From Saccharopolyspora gloriosae (GTDB lineage: Bacteria > Actinomycetota > Actinomycetes > Mycobacteriales > Pseudonocardiaceae), in NCBI RefSeq assembly GCF_014203325.1, contig NZ_JACHIV010000001.1:1241501-1305500 (forward strand): 64,000 nucleotides of DNA, written 5' to 3'. A program made the position numbers and the translations under genes. Positions 43,772 to 52,192 of the stretch are shown one piece after another; positions within the stretch are counted from its first letter, which is position 1, and every line of letters begins with the position of its first letter. The notes beneath the pieces were generated by a model. The model searched no databases. It was given only the letters and a program-made list of their open reading frames with translations, and was not told the origin of the DNA.

Positions 43772-44311
43772 TCAGGCGGCGACGGGCAGGGCCGGGTTCA
43801 GCTCTCGGCTGAACGCGGCCAGCCCGTCGGCCAGCCGCGTCGTGGCGCGCGGATCCCAGTCCCAGCCTTCGGCGGTGGACGTGAGCCACTTGTCGAACAG
43901 GAAGCTGGTGGGCGTCACCCGGTGTGCGCCGTGATCGGTGAGCAGGCGGCGCACGGCGTAGTCCGCGGTGCTCGACTGGGCCTGCGTCGACCCGAGGCAC
44001 ACCGCGTGCACCGGGCGCCGCGCGGGCGAGGGCATCAGGTCCAGCCAGGCCCGCAGCAGCCGGCTCCCGGAGACCTCGTAGGACGGCGTGATCAGCACGA
44101 TCCCGTCGGCGTCGTTCAGCAGCCTGCGCGCCCAGCGCAGCGATGGGGCGTCGGAGCGGCCGGTCAGCAGCGCGGATTCGGGCATCAGGTCCAGCGGCAA
44201 CCCGCGCACCCGGAATCCCTCGGCGCGCAGCGCGTCGCCGGTGGCGCGGTTCAGTTCTTCCAAGCGGGACAGGGAATGCGGGCTGCTGGAGACCGTAATG
44301 ACGGTGGACAT
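43772..44311 (-). CDS. NADPH-dependent FMN reductase (SsuE-like)
   Basis: 179 residues from the ATG at 44311 with GCAGGAAG upstream. It has a flavodoxin-like fold with VSSSPHSLSRLEEL for FMN phosphate binding and LITPSYEVSGSRLLRAWLD, the usual flavin-contact segment. Members supply reduced FMN to sulfonate monooxygenases or other two-component enzymes. A cysteine-rich leader peptide begins 136 bases upstream, which suggests control by cysteine supply and so a sulfur-related role. Confidence 0.88.
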   Translation of the reverse strand: MSTVITVSSSPHSLSRLEELNRATGDALRAEGFRVRGLPLDLMPESALLTGRSDAPSLRWARRLLNDADGIVLITPSYEVSGSRLLRAWLDLMPSPARRPVHAVCLGSTQAQSSTADYAVRRLLTDHGAHRVTPTSFLFDKWLTSTAEGWDWDPRATTRLADGLAAFSRELNPALPVAA

Positions 44312-44369
44312 GAGCGAGTTCTTCCTGCGAGCGGCCGGATTCGGCCGTGAACGAGCGTGACGGGAGCGT
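44312..44369 (-). promoter_or_regulatory. Attenuator-like spacer between leader peptide and FMN reductase
   Basis: The 58 bases between the leader stop and the reductase ATG contain a perfect CGGCCG-n4-CGGCCG hairpin, close upstream of the ribosome site GCAGGAAG. Such a hairpin could act as, or compete with, a ribosome-site-blocking or terminator structure when ribosomes stall in the leader. Confidence 0.5.
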
Positions 44370-44447
44370 TCAGCAGGAAGAACAGCAGGCACCGTTGACG
44401 CGCGCGTAGTCCACGTAGCGGCAGCGGGTCAGCGGTGCGGCGGTCAC
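44370..44447 (-). CDS. Cysteine-rich leader peptide (25 residues)
   Basis: GTG start at 44447, TGA at 44370-44372. The product reads VTAAPLTRCRYVDYARV followed by NGACCSSC. The R-x-(H/Y)-V-D-x-x-R-V-x-x-A-C core matches the small actinobacterial leader peptides found ahead of sulfur-assimilation genes, whose closely spaced Cys codons sense cysteinyl-tRNA. Here four of 25 codons are Cys, three of them among the last five. No strong ribosome site was seen. The gene is too short for normal gene calling. Confidence 0.75.
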   Translation of the reverse strand: MTAAPLTRCRYVDYARVNGACCSSC

Positions 44448-44584
44448 CGACGAAGTACACCAACCCCCGAAAACCCGGTCAATCCACTCCCACCCGCCGA
44501 GATCCCCCCAAGAACCCCCACCGCACGAACCCGAGCAGTCGCAGCGAACCCGTGCACTGGACGAGCGAAGCGAAGTCCGCCCCG
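44448..44584. other. Intergenic spacer upstream of the leader peptide
   Basis: It should contain the promoter of the leader/FMN reductase transcript. No clear -35/-10 pair was picked out and no gene is seen. Confidence 0.4.
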
Positions 44585-44832
44585 CGGCCGAAGGCCGTGC
44601 CTTTGCGGCGAAGTCGTGCAGTGGGCAGCGAAGCCAGCCTGCCTGGCGGCCGAAGGCCGTGCCTTTGCGGCGAAGTCGTGCAGTGGGCGGCGAAGCCAGC
44701 CTGCCTGGCGGCCGAAGGCCGTGCCTTTGCGGCGAAGTCGTGCAGTGGGCGGCGAAGCCAGCCTGCCTGGCGGCCGAAGGCCGTGCCTTTGCGGCGAAGC
44801 CGTGCAGTGGGCGGCGAAGCAAGTCTGCCTTG
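44585..44832. repeat. Four tandem copies of a 62-bp unit within composite element copy F
   Basis: Units begin at 44585, 44647, 44709 and 44771 with CGGCCGAAGGCCGTGCCT and contain TGCGGCGAAGTCGTGCAGTG and GCGAAGCCAGCCTGCCTGG. Differences between units are few (GGGCAGCG versus GGGCGGCG; GTCGTG versus CCGTG in the last). The unit contains the palindrome CGGCCGAAGGCCG. The period, 62, is not a multiple of three, so this is not a coding repeat. Confidence 0.95.
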
Positions 44833-45000
44833 CGGCGAAGCCGTGCCTGTATTCGCGCAGCGAATAGCCCACGTCGAAAAGCCGACGACCGGCGGGTTCT
44901 CAGCGGTTTCCTCGCGAGGACAGCTTTTTTCCTCGTGGCGGAGCCACTTGGAAAAAAGATCCCGCAGCGAGGAAGCCGCTGAGGTTCCGCTACCCGGACA
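44833..45000 (-). repeat. Composite hairpin element copy F (family 2)
   Basis: Continues directly from the tandem array. The small hairpin TATTCGC-gca-GCGAATA (44850-44866) differs from TATGTGC/GCACATA in copies B and H, but again pairs fully. The main hairpin spans about 44898-44984 with arms CAGCGGTTTCCTCGC and GCGAGGAAGCCGCTG (one G-T pair) and the TTTTTTCC...GGAAAAAA inner stem. The 185 bases between it and rnpB (45001-45185) contain three short CACACGCC(C)AAnCCG repeats and no gene. Confidence 0.9.
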
Positions 45001-45185
45001 CCAAAGCAACACGAGCCGTGGAAGCAATCCCTAAAGCCGACCTTCCACGCACCACCGCAACCACACGCCCAAACCGGGGAAGGTTTTAGAACCCGACGCC
45101 ACACGCCAAGCCGAGCGGGACTCCGCAAACCCAGCCACACGCCCAAGCCGGGAGACTGCGAAGCCCCTGAACGAAAGAGGGGAAA

Positions 45186-45591
45186 GGTGGAGGAGTCGGC
45201 CTGTAAGCCGGATCCTGTTCGCGGGCGTCTCGCGACGTCCCGTTCGGCGACCATCCATCTCGGCCTGCCGTCACCGGCAGGCTCCAGCGGCCTACCCGCA
45301 GGCTCGGGCGGGCAGCCCTCGAACACCTGCGCAGACGCTGATCGGCGTCCTCTTGGCCTTGCTCCGGGTGGGGTTTACCTAGCCGCCCCGGTCACCCGGG
45401 GCGCTGGTGGTCTCTTACACCACCGTTTCACCCTTACCCGGTCGGCGAACCGTCCGGGCGGTCTGTTCTCTGTGGCACTGTCCCGCGGGTTTCCCCGGGT
45501 TGCCGTTAGCAACCACCCTGCCCTGTGGAGTCCGGACTTTCCTCGACGCGGGCGGTGCCCGTGCCGCGGCCGCCCGGCCGACTCATCCACC
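45186..45591 (-). ncRNA. rnpB: RNase P RNA (bacterial class A)
   Basis: About 406 bases on the minus strand. The terminal strands GGTGGATGAGTCGGCC (5') and GGCCGACTCCTCCACC (3') pair with a single mismatch to form P1. The highly conserved cores are present: GAGGAAAGTCCGGACTCCAC near the 5' end, the ACAGTGCCACAGAGA block, GGGTAAGGGTGAAACGGTG, AGAGACCACC, and AACAGGATCCGGCTTACAG near the 3' end. It is the catalytic RNA that trims tRNA 5' leaders. Confidence 0.96.
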
Positions 45592-46154
45592 AGGTTCCAG
45601 TCTAGCGAGCCAGGGCTCCGCGTTCGGTGCCGCCCGCCTCGTCGCCGCCGGAGGATTCGGGCATTTCAGACGGTGACGAAGCGGGTCGCTGGTCACTGCC
45701 CGTGGAGCGACCTGGACGCGGCGGTGACCGGTGGAGCCGCTACGCTGGATGCAGTCAAGATCACGTCCGGGTGGCGGGTGATGACGCGGTGACACGATCG
45801 CCGGTCGGCGTCCGTTGAACGGGTTTCGGTGCGTCGTCGAAAGGTGTGCCGAATTCCACTGACCGGCCGATTCATGCACTGTGCGTGAGGAAGGGGCTCG
45901 CATCAGAGTGAACGATCAGGGGTTCCCGATCCAGCGCAAGTCCGCCCCTCGCTCCTCCGCGTTCATTGCTCCATCCGAGTCAAGCCCGAACGGCCTATTC
46001 GGCGAGTGAGCCGGCCTGCCGACGTCTTCGGTGGTGCTGGATCAACCACTACTGCTGGTGACCATGTCATGTTCTACTCGTATCGTCGCGTCGGGAAGAT
46101 CCTGTCGGCCGACGTACCTGCCCGACGACCCTTCACGCACTCAGGGGTAACAAG
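45592..46154. other. 563-base intergenic region between rnpB and the secretion cluster
   Basis: It must include the rnpB promoter (minus strand, right of 45591) and the promoter for the plus-strand cluster. A 33-codon frame at 45908-46009 (GTG start) has a purine-rich site too far upstream and no family resemblance; I do not call it. No repeat of either family occurs here. Confidence 0.5.
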
Positions 46155-46463
46155 ATGACCGCCATGCCGCTGGAAACGTTGGCGCACGTGCACGTGCTGG
46201 CCACGCTCGACCCGTTGGCGCAGCAGACAGGTCTCGGCACCGAAGGCATCCGCGGCTGGATCCTCAACAACCTGCTGCCGCTGCTCCTGCTGGCGGTCGC
46301 GCTGCTGCTGCTGTGGCTCGGCGGCGGCAAGGGCGACAACGCCGGCGTGATGCGCCGCGTGATGGGCGTCTTCGTGGCGCTGGCCCTGATCGGCTTCGCG
46401 GTCACCGGCGCGGGCGTGGACATCGGCACGTTCATCGCCGGCCTGTTCAGCACCAGCGGGTGA
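46155..46463 (+). CDS. Small two-helix membrane protein, first gene of T4SS-like cluster
   Basis: 102 residues. An N-terminal 35-residue segment is followed by two membrane helices (about 40-58, LLPLLLLAVALLLLWLGGG, and about 72-95) separated by a basic loop KGDNAGVMRR. Size, topology and position ahead of VirB3- and VirB4-like genes resemble VirB2/TrbC pilin-type or PrgI-associated proteins of type IV secretion systems, but no sequence motif proves this. The next gene starts 6 bases after its stop. Confidence 0.72.
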   Translation: MTAMPLETLAHVHVLATLDPLAQQTGLGTEGIRGWILNNLLPLLLLAVALLLLWLGGGKGDNAGVMRRVMGVFVALALIGFAVTGAGVDIGTFIAGLFSTSG

Positions 46464-46469
46464 TCGCCA

Positions 46470-47060
46470 GTGCGGATCCGCACCGATGACGAGGTCTACC
46501 GGGTCGATGCCGTGTGGCTCGGCCCGCCGAAGGCGACGTTCCCGTGGCGGGCGCGCTACGTCGCCTGGGGAGTGGGGACCATCGTGTTCCTGCTGGTGCT
46601 GGCCATCGAACGCCGGATGAACATCGGCTTCGGCCTGTTCTCCACCGGCTGGGCGGTCGTCATCACGATCCTCGTTACGCGGATCGTGTGTTCCCGGATC
46701 ACCCACGAACGGCCGCTGGGAGCCGTGATGGTGATGTGGTTGCGTGAACTGACCGCACCTCGTGAACGTTCCGCCGGACGCGGCGGGGCGGCGGGCGCGG
46801 CCCGGATCAAGGTGCGCACCCAGCGGCCCCGGCCGAAGCAGAAGCAGCCCAGACAAGCAAAGCAGCCCACTCGGCGAAGCCGGGGAGGGCAGGCCCCGCA
46901 GGCCCGGCGCACCGGCCGGTCCCCCCACGGAGGCCAGCCCGCCGGCGGTTCGACCAGGCAGGTCCGCCGCACCAGGAAGTCCGCGGGACGCACCAAGTCC
47001 GCGGGCGGGCGTGCGCGTAGCAAGGAGGTTCGCGGTGTTCGGTCGCCGTCGAGGCGGTGA
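46470..47060 (+). CDS. VirB3/PrgI-like membrane protein with long basic tail
   Basis: 196 residues from the GTG at 46470. Two hydrophobic helices (about 32-48 and 53-72) come early, then from about residue 95 the sequence is an Arg/Lys/Gln/Pro/Gly-rich tail of low complexity. The two-helix N-terminal layout directly ahead of a VirB4 gene is that of VirB3/PrgI proteins. The long basic tail is unusual for them and may contact DNA or membranes. Its 3' end overlaps the VirB4-like gene by 26 bases. Confidence 0.72.
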   Translation: MRIRTDDEVYRVDAVWLGPPKATFPWRARYVAWGVGTIVFLLVLAIERRMNIGFGLFSTGWAVVITILVTRIVCSRITHERPLGAVMVMWLRELTAPRERSAGRGGAAGAARIKVRTQRPRPKQKQPRQAKQPTRRSRGGQAPQARRTGRSPHGGQPAGGSTRQVRRTRKSAGRTKSAGGRARSKEVRGVRSPSRR

Positions 47061-49938
47061 GCGCCAGCCCCAGGGCCCCGGCGCGCCCCAGCGTGCCCCG
47101 CAGGGCGGGAGCAAGGCGCGGGGCAAGGCGAAACGGCAGGACCGCAGGCTTCCTGACGAACAGTCGTTGCCGAGCTACACGCCTTCCATCGCCGCCAGGT
47201 CGATCGACGGTCACCTGCTGCGCACCGGCCAGGACGTGTTCGCCTGGTACCGGCTGTCGCCGCAGCGCTGGTCCTTCCGCTCCGATTCGCAGCGCCAGGA
47301 CCTGATCGCCGCCATCGCCGGGCAGTACGCGGAGCTCCAGGGCCGCTGGATGCACCTGCGGGTCACCAGCCGCCCGTACCCGATCCGGATGTGGGCGGAG
47401 GCGCACGTGCACAACGCGCGCGGCGCGCTGCCCGACGCGCCCGGCGCGCTGAGCTTCGACGACTACATGGTCGGCGAGCAGCAGCAGCTGATGGGCCGCT
47501 CCATGGCGGAGAAGGAGGTCTACCTCGGCGTCCAGGTGCAGACCCGCAACGTGGTGGACCGCGCCGTGGAACGCGCCGCGCCGCTGCTGCGCCGGGTGTT
47601 CCCGGAGGCCGTGGACGCCGAGCTCGTCGCGCTCGACAGCGAGATCGAGCACTTGGACCAGGTGATCGGCTCCGCAGGGCTGGACGGGCGTCCGGTGACG
47701 GCCGAGGAGATCTCCTGGCTGATGCACCGGTCCTGCTCGCTGGGCCTGCCCGCGCCGCGCAACCTGCCCGCCGTGCCGGGCGCGGAGTGGGAACCCGAGG
47801 ACTTGGCGTCGTTCACCGACGCCGCCGACATGTACCAGGAGCCGTACTCGCCGACCGCCACGGTCCGCGGGCGCACCGGCTCCAACGCGGGCATCACCCG
47901 GCACGTCGCGGTGCTGACCGTCGGCCAGACCCACGGCCTGCAGATCCCGGAGATCGACGATCCGTGGATCCAGCACTCCGACCGGCTGCCCGCTCCCGTC
48001 GAGTGGTCCGCGCGCATCTACGTGCGCCGGCCCGAGGACGTGGGCGGCGAGCTGCAGCGCCAGATGAACAAGGTGCGCTCGCAGGTCCGGCACTACACCG
48101 AGGAGCACGGCCTGGAGCCGCCGACCTCGCTGGCCCGCCAGGCGGGCCGGGTGCTGGAGATCGACGACGAGATGACCACCGGGTTCACCGCGCTGGCCAC
48201 CCGGGTCCGCTCGTGGTGGCGGCTGGCCGTGTCCGGGCCGACCGAGCGCGACGCGCTGCGCCTCGCGCAGCAGATCCTGGACCTGTACAAGCCGAAGGTC
48301 GCCATCGAGCACCCCGAGGCGCAGTACGCGATGGCCCGCGAGTTCATCCCCGGTGAGCAGCTGGCTTCCGGCGCGTACATGCGGCGGGGTTCGGTCCTGT
48401 GGGCCGCGGCCTCGGTTCCGCAGGCCACCGCGGAGGTGGGCGACCGGCGCGGCATCCTGCTCGGCGAGACGTGCACCGCGACCCGGCGTCCGGTGGCCTG
48501 GGACCCGTGGATGGCGCAGGAGGTCCGCGACGCCTCGGGGCTGACGGCGATGGTCGCCGGTCTCGGCGGTGGCAAGTCCTTCCTCGGCGGCGGCACCGTC
48601 TACAAGACCTTGCGGGCGGGCGCGCACTGGACGTTGCTGGACCCGTCGGGCCCGTTGGCGGAGCTGTGCAAGCTCCCCGAGCTGCGGCCCTACGCGCGGC
48701 CGATCAACCTGCTCAACGCCCAGCCCGGCATCCTCAACCCGTACCGGGTGGTGGCGGAACCGCAGCTGGAGCACTTCGTCGACGAGGACGACCCGGAGCG
48801 CAGCTGGCGCCGCGAACGCGCGCTGTCGGCCGCGACCCGGCGGCGGCTGGTGCTGGACGTGCTCACCGGCCTGCTGCCCTACGAGGTCGCCCGGCTGCCG
48901 CAGACCCGGATCGTGCTGCTGCGCGCGGTGCGCGCCGTCGGCGGCCGGCCGGACGCGCACCCGGGCATGGTCTTCGAAGCGCTGCGCCGGGACGCCTCCG
49001 AGCACCACGAGCACGCGGTGGTGGTCGCCGACTTCCTCGACGAGATCCGCGAGCGCATGTCGCTGCTCATCCCGGAGGCCGACGCCGACCCGTACTCGGA
49101 GACCCGCGAGGACCGGCTCACGGTGCTCACCATGGCGGGCTTGGCGCTGCCGAAGGACGGCGTCGGGCGCGAGCACTGGACCGACGCGGAAGCCCTCGGC
49201 GTGGAGATGCTGAACCTGGCGGCGTGGCTGACCCAGCGCTCCGTCTACGAGCGGCCGAAGGACGAGCGCAAGGGCGTCTGGATCGACGAGGCGTTCTTCC
49301 TGTCCGAGGTTCCGACGGGCCGGGTGCTGATGAACCGGTTCGCGCGCGACTCGCGGAAGTGGAACGTGCGGGTGCTGCTGTCGAGCCAGATCCCGGCGGA
49401 CTTCCTGCGCATCCAGGGCTTCGTGTCGCTGCTGGACTCGGTGTTCGTCGGCAGGCTCGACGACGAGCAGGCCCAGTCGGACGCGTTGCGGTTGCTGAAG
49501 GTTCCGGTCGGCGCGGGCTACGAGCAGGTCGTCTCCGCGCTGGGCCGCAGGCCCGGACCGGCGCGCAACAGCACCGAGCGGGACCGGGCGCCGCGGCAGT
49601 TCATCTTCGGCGACGGCGCGGGCGGTGTGGAGCGCATCCGCATCGACTTCGGCGGCCCGCACCTGGAGCACCTGCGCGACGCGCTGGACACCACTCCGGG
49701 CAGCCGCGAACCGGACCCGGATCAGCGCGCGCTGCCCGGCTCCGGCGGCGAGGCGAACTCCGACACCCCGCCGCGGCCGTCGCCGCCGCCGGTGCCGGAG
49801 GACGACTACGCGGACGACATCGACGGCTTCGACGAGTTCGAACTCGAAACCGTCGGCATCGGGCCGGGCGAGGAACGCACCAACGGAACCGACCGCTCGC
49901 AGCAGCGGCCCGGTCAAGGCGGAGACGAAGTGCGGTGA
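47035..49938 (+). CDS. VirB4-like secretion ATPase
   Basis: 967 residues from the GTG at 47035, placed by a perfect AAGGAGGT at 47022-47029. The N-terminal basic 40 residues and an alpha/beta region (40-450) precede the C-terminal ATPase. P-loop AGLGGGKS is at 508-515; the first glycine of the classical GxxxxGKS is Ala here. Walker B WIDEA lies at 749-753, followed by SSQIPADFL around 780-790. A Pro/Asp/Glu-rich tail ends the protein. VirB4 ATPases energise type IV secretion or conjugation. GTGA overlap with the next gene indicates an operon. Confidence 0.87.
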   Translation: MFGRRRGGERQPQGPGAPQRAPQGGSKARGKAKRQDRRLPDEQSLPSYTPSIAARSIDGHLLRTGQDVFAWYRLSPQRWSFRSDSQRQDLIAAIAGQYAELQGRWMHLRVTSRPYPIRMWAEAHVHNARGALPDAPGALSFDDYMVGEQQQLMGRSMAEKEVYLGVQVQTRNVVDRAVERAAPLLRRVFPEAVDAELVALDSEIEHLDQVIGSAGLDGRPVTAEEISWLMHRSCSLGLPAPRNLPAVPGAEWEPEDLASFTDAADMYQEPYSPTATVRGRTGSNAGITRHVAVLTVGQTHGLQIPEIDDPWIQHSDRLPAPVEWSARIYVRRPEDVGGELQRQMNKVRSQVRHYTEEHGLEPPTSLARQAGRVLEIDDEMTTGFTALATRVRSWWRLAVSGPTERDALRLAQQILDLYKPKVAIEHPEAQYAMAREFIPGEQLASGAYMRRGSVLWAAASVPQATAEVGDRRGILLGETCTATRRPVAWDPWMAQEVRDASGLTAMVAGLGGGKSFLGGGTVYKTLRAGAHWTLLDPSGPLAELCKLPELRPYARPINLLNAQPGILNPYRVVAEPQLEHFVDEDDPERSWRRERALSAATRRRLVLDVLTGLLPYEVARLPQTRIVLLRAVRAVGGRPDAHPGMVFEALRRDASEHHEHAVVVADFLDEIRERMSLLIPEADADPYSETREDRLTVLTMAGLALPKDGVGREHWTDAEALGVEMLNLAAWLTQRSVYERPKDERKGVWIDEAFFLSEVPTGRVLMNRFARDSRKWNVRVLLSSQIPADFLRIQGFVSLLDSVFVGRLDDEQAQSDALRLLKVPVGAGYEQVVSALGRRPGPARNSTERDRAPRQFIFGDGAGGVERIRIDFGGPHLEHLRDALDTTPGSREPDPDQRALPGSGGEANSDTPPRPSPPPVPEDDYADDIDGFDEFELETVGIGPGEERTNGTDRSQQRPGQGGDEVR

Positions 49939-51911
49939 GCGCGCTGTTCGCGCCCACGATCATGGCGGCGATGATCGTGGCGGTGATCTGGGCCGCGAAG
50001 CGGGCGGCGTCCCGGCGGCGCAGCGCCGCGCGCCGCAGGGGTCGTCGTCCGGCGGTGCTGCTGGTCGGCGCCCTGGTCGCGATCCAGGCGCTGATCGGGG
50101 CACCGGTGTCGGCGCAGGGCTTGGACTGCAAGGAACCGCCGAGCCCGGAGCGCCCGCAGTCCGGCATGGTCGGCGCGATCGACCGCGCCCCCTTGGGCAC
50201 GGGCGTGCCGGGCAGCCCCTACGACGAGTTCGGCTACGCCGGCCACGTCTGGCACAACTACGACCTGGGCTGCGGGCCGCAGGGCATGATGAACCCGAAC
50301 GCCCTGGTCGACACGTGGCTGGGCAACGAGCTGTTCAACGTGTCCAAGAACCTCGTCGGCGCCACCAACGGGCTGCACTACGCGCTGGTCAACGGCAACC
50401 TCATGGGTCCGCTGGACGACCTGATCGCGACGGGCACCGTGGCGCTCTACGACAGCGTGTTCACCCCGTGGTTCGGGGTCGCGGCGCTGGTCCTGGCGGT
50501 GCTGCTGTTCCGCTACATCTGGCAGGGCGACCTGGCCACGATCGGCAAGCGCACCATGTGGGCGCTGGCCGGGTTGTGGTTCGCCTCCGCCACCTACCTC
50601 ACTCCGATGATCTACACGCACGCCCTGGACGAGGTCGTGATCACCGGGACTTCCGTGGTGCAGTCGGGTTTCCTGCAACAGGTCGGCGTCGGTGACGCCA
50701 CCAACTCGTTGCCGACGGAGCTGCACGAGCAGGTGGTCTACAACAACTGGCTGCGCGGTGAGTTCGGGGCTCCGGACGCACCGGAGGCCGAGCGGTTCGG
50801 TCCGCAGCTGCTGCGCGCCCAGGCGTGGACGAAGCAGGAGGTCGAGGCGAACGCCGACAAGGGCCCGGCGACGCCGAAGACCGACGCGTTCACCGACGTC
50901 GCGAGCCAGTTGCAGAGCACCAGCGCTTACGGCTACTTCCAGGGCAAGGACGGCAGCAGGGTCGGGGCGGCGATGCTGTCGCTGGTGCAGGGCCTCGCGT
51001 TCGCCTCGTTCCAGCTGATGGCGAAGGCCGCGATCCTGCTGGCTCAGGTGCTGCTGCGGGTGCTGATCCTGGCCGGGCCGCTGATCGGCCTGGTCGCGCT
51101 GTTGAATCACCAGGTCCTGCGCGCGGTCGGGCGGATCGCCGGTGCGGCGATGCTGAACGTGCTGGTGATCGCCGCGATGGCCGGGCTGCACACCTGGGTG
51201 CTGATGTGGATCTTCAACGGGCCGACGCCGTTCGACGTGCTCCTGCAGATCCTGCTGGCGGGGCTGGTGACGATCGTGTTCATCATGATCGGCAAGCCGG
51301 TCCACCGGATGGGGCAGATGGTGCAGCTCTCGGTCGGCGGCAACGGTGGCGTGGCGCAGGCTTCGCGCGGCGTGTTCGGCCGGTTCCGCGGGCGCAGGCC
51401 CGCCGACGACCCGAGCGGTGACTTCTGGGAGCAGGTCCGCGAATCCGACCCGGACGCGCCGCCGCCGGACCCCGCGGGCCAGCGCGGCCGGTGGCAGACC
51501 CGGCCGGAGGCCGATCACCAGGCGATGTCGGCCACGGCGCAGCGGCTCGACCGGCAAGGGGGGCCGTGGGCGGCGTTGCCCGGCAGCGGCGCACCCACCG
51601 GCGGCGGCATGGGGTCGCCCGCGCTGCCCGCGTCCGGCCCGGCGGGCGAGCGGCGACCGGGTGGTCCGGCCGCGGCGTTGCCGGAGGGCAGGGCCAGCCG
51701 GGTGGTGGACACCGCTCCGGTCTCCGACGTCGCGTGGGATCGGCGGGAGGAGGAACCGGTGCTGGTGCCGTCCCTGTCGGAACAGGCGCCGATGCCCGCC
51801 CCGGCCGAAGCGACCGCGCCGCGCCGGGCCGACATGGAAGTCGTCGCGGGCAAGCCGGTGTACGTCGTGTACCGGCCGTCGCGCGGGCTGGAGGTGGCCG
51901 ATGAGGACTGA
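49935..51911 (+). CDS. VirB6/TrbL-like polytopic membrane protein
   Basis: 658 residues from the GTG overlapping the VirB4-like stop. An N-terminal signal-anchor (about 5-25) is followed by a second hydrophobic stretch ending APVSAQG, an extracytoplasmic region with paired cysteines (LDCKEPP, LGCGPQG), then about five further helices (from residue ~176 to ~460, including WFGVAALVLAVLLFRYIWQG). The last 200 residues are a hydrophilic Pro/Gly/Ala-rich cytoplasmic tail. This topology matches VirB6/TrbL channel components. The family 2 repeat copy G follows before the next gene. Confidence 0.78.
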   Translation: MSALFAPTIMAAMIVAVIWAAKRAASRRRSAARRRGRRPAVLLVGALVAIQALIGAPVSAQGLDCKEPPSPERPQSGMVGAIDRAPLGTGVPGSPYDEFGYAGHVWHNYDLGCGPQGMMNPNALVDTWLGNELFNVSKNLVGATNGLHYALVNGNLMGPLDDLIATGTVALYDSVFTPWFGVAALVLAVLLFRYIWQGDLATIGKRTMWALAGLWFASATYLTPMIYTHALDEVVITGTSVVQSGFLQQVGVGDATNSLPTELHEQVVYNNWLRGEFGAPDAPEAERFGPQLLRAQAWTKQEVEANADKGPATPKTDAFTDVASQLQSTSAYGYFQGKDGSRVGAAMLSLVQGLAFASFQLMAKAAILLAQVLLRVLILAGPLIGLVALLNHQVLRAVGRIAGAAMLNVLVIAAMAGLHTWVLMWIFNGPTPFDVLLQILLAGLVTIVFIMIGKPVHRMGQMVQLSVGGNGGVAQASRGVFGRFRGRRPADDPSGDFWEQVRESDPDAPPPDPAGQRGRWQTRPEADHQAMSATAQRLDRQGGPWAALPGSGAPTGGGMGSPALPASGPAGERRPGGPAAALPEGRASRVVDTAPVSDVAWDRREEEPVLVPSLSEQAPMPAPAEATAPRRADMEVVAGKPVYVVYRPSRGLEVADED

Positions 51912-51954
51912 CCGGCCACAGTGGACTGACTCTTGGAATGACCTGCGCAGGTGT

Positions 51955-52130
51955 CCGGGGAGCGGAACCTCAGCGGCCTTCTCGCTGCCCGTTCTCCTGA
52001 TGTGGCCGCGATTTCTGATGCGTGCCGTACACGGCGAAGTCGCTGGCCACGCGAGAAGGCCGCTGAGAACCCGGCGGTGGTCTTTTTGCTCAAGCTGGTC
52101 ACTGCTCAGCGGCTCCGCCGCTGACAGGAC
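51955..52130 (+). repeat. Composite hairpin element copy G (family 2), inside the T4SS-like cluster
   Basis: Main hairpin about 51968-52068 with arms CAGCGGCCTTCTCGC and GCGAGAAGGCCGCTG, perfectly complementary. The inner segment is longer and unrelated to other copies (includes TGTGGCCGCGATTTC and CACGGCGAAGTC). The small hairpin CAGCGGC-TCC-GCCGCTG lies at 52107-52123, followed by ACAGGAC. It separates VirB6-like and VirB8-like genes. Confidence 0.88.
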
Positions 52131-52192
52131 AACGAATGAAGAACGGGCCGGACGGGTGCGAACCCGGCCGGCGGGGTGAAGGAGAACGGGCC

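Noticed and set aside
44585-44832. CRISPR array
   Set aside because: Units are contiguous 62-bp direct repeats without unique spacers and there are no cas genes.
44435-45326. Open frames rich in repeated SRAVGGEASLPGG-like or FAAHCTTSPQRHGLRPP-like peptides
   Set aside because: They arise because the 62-bp array and the hairpin element lack stops. The period is not a multiple of three, so no frame gives a true peptide repeat, and there is no ribosome site.
45908-46009. 33-codon frame with GTG start between rnpB and the secretion cluster
   Set aside because: The purine-rich site is about 14 bases too far upstream and no motif or helix supports it.
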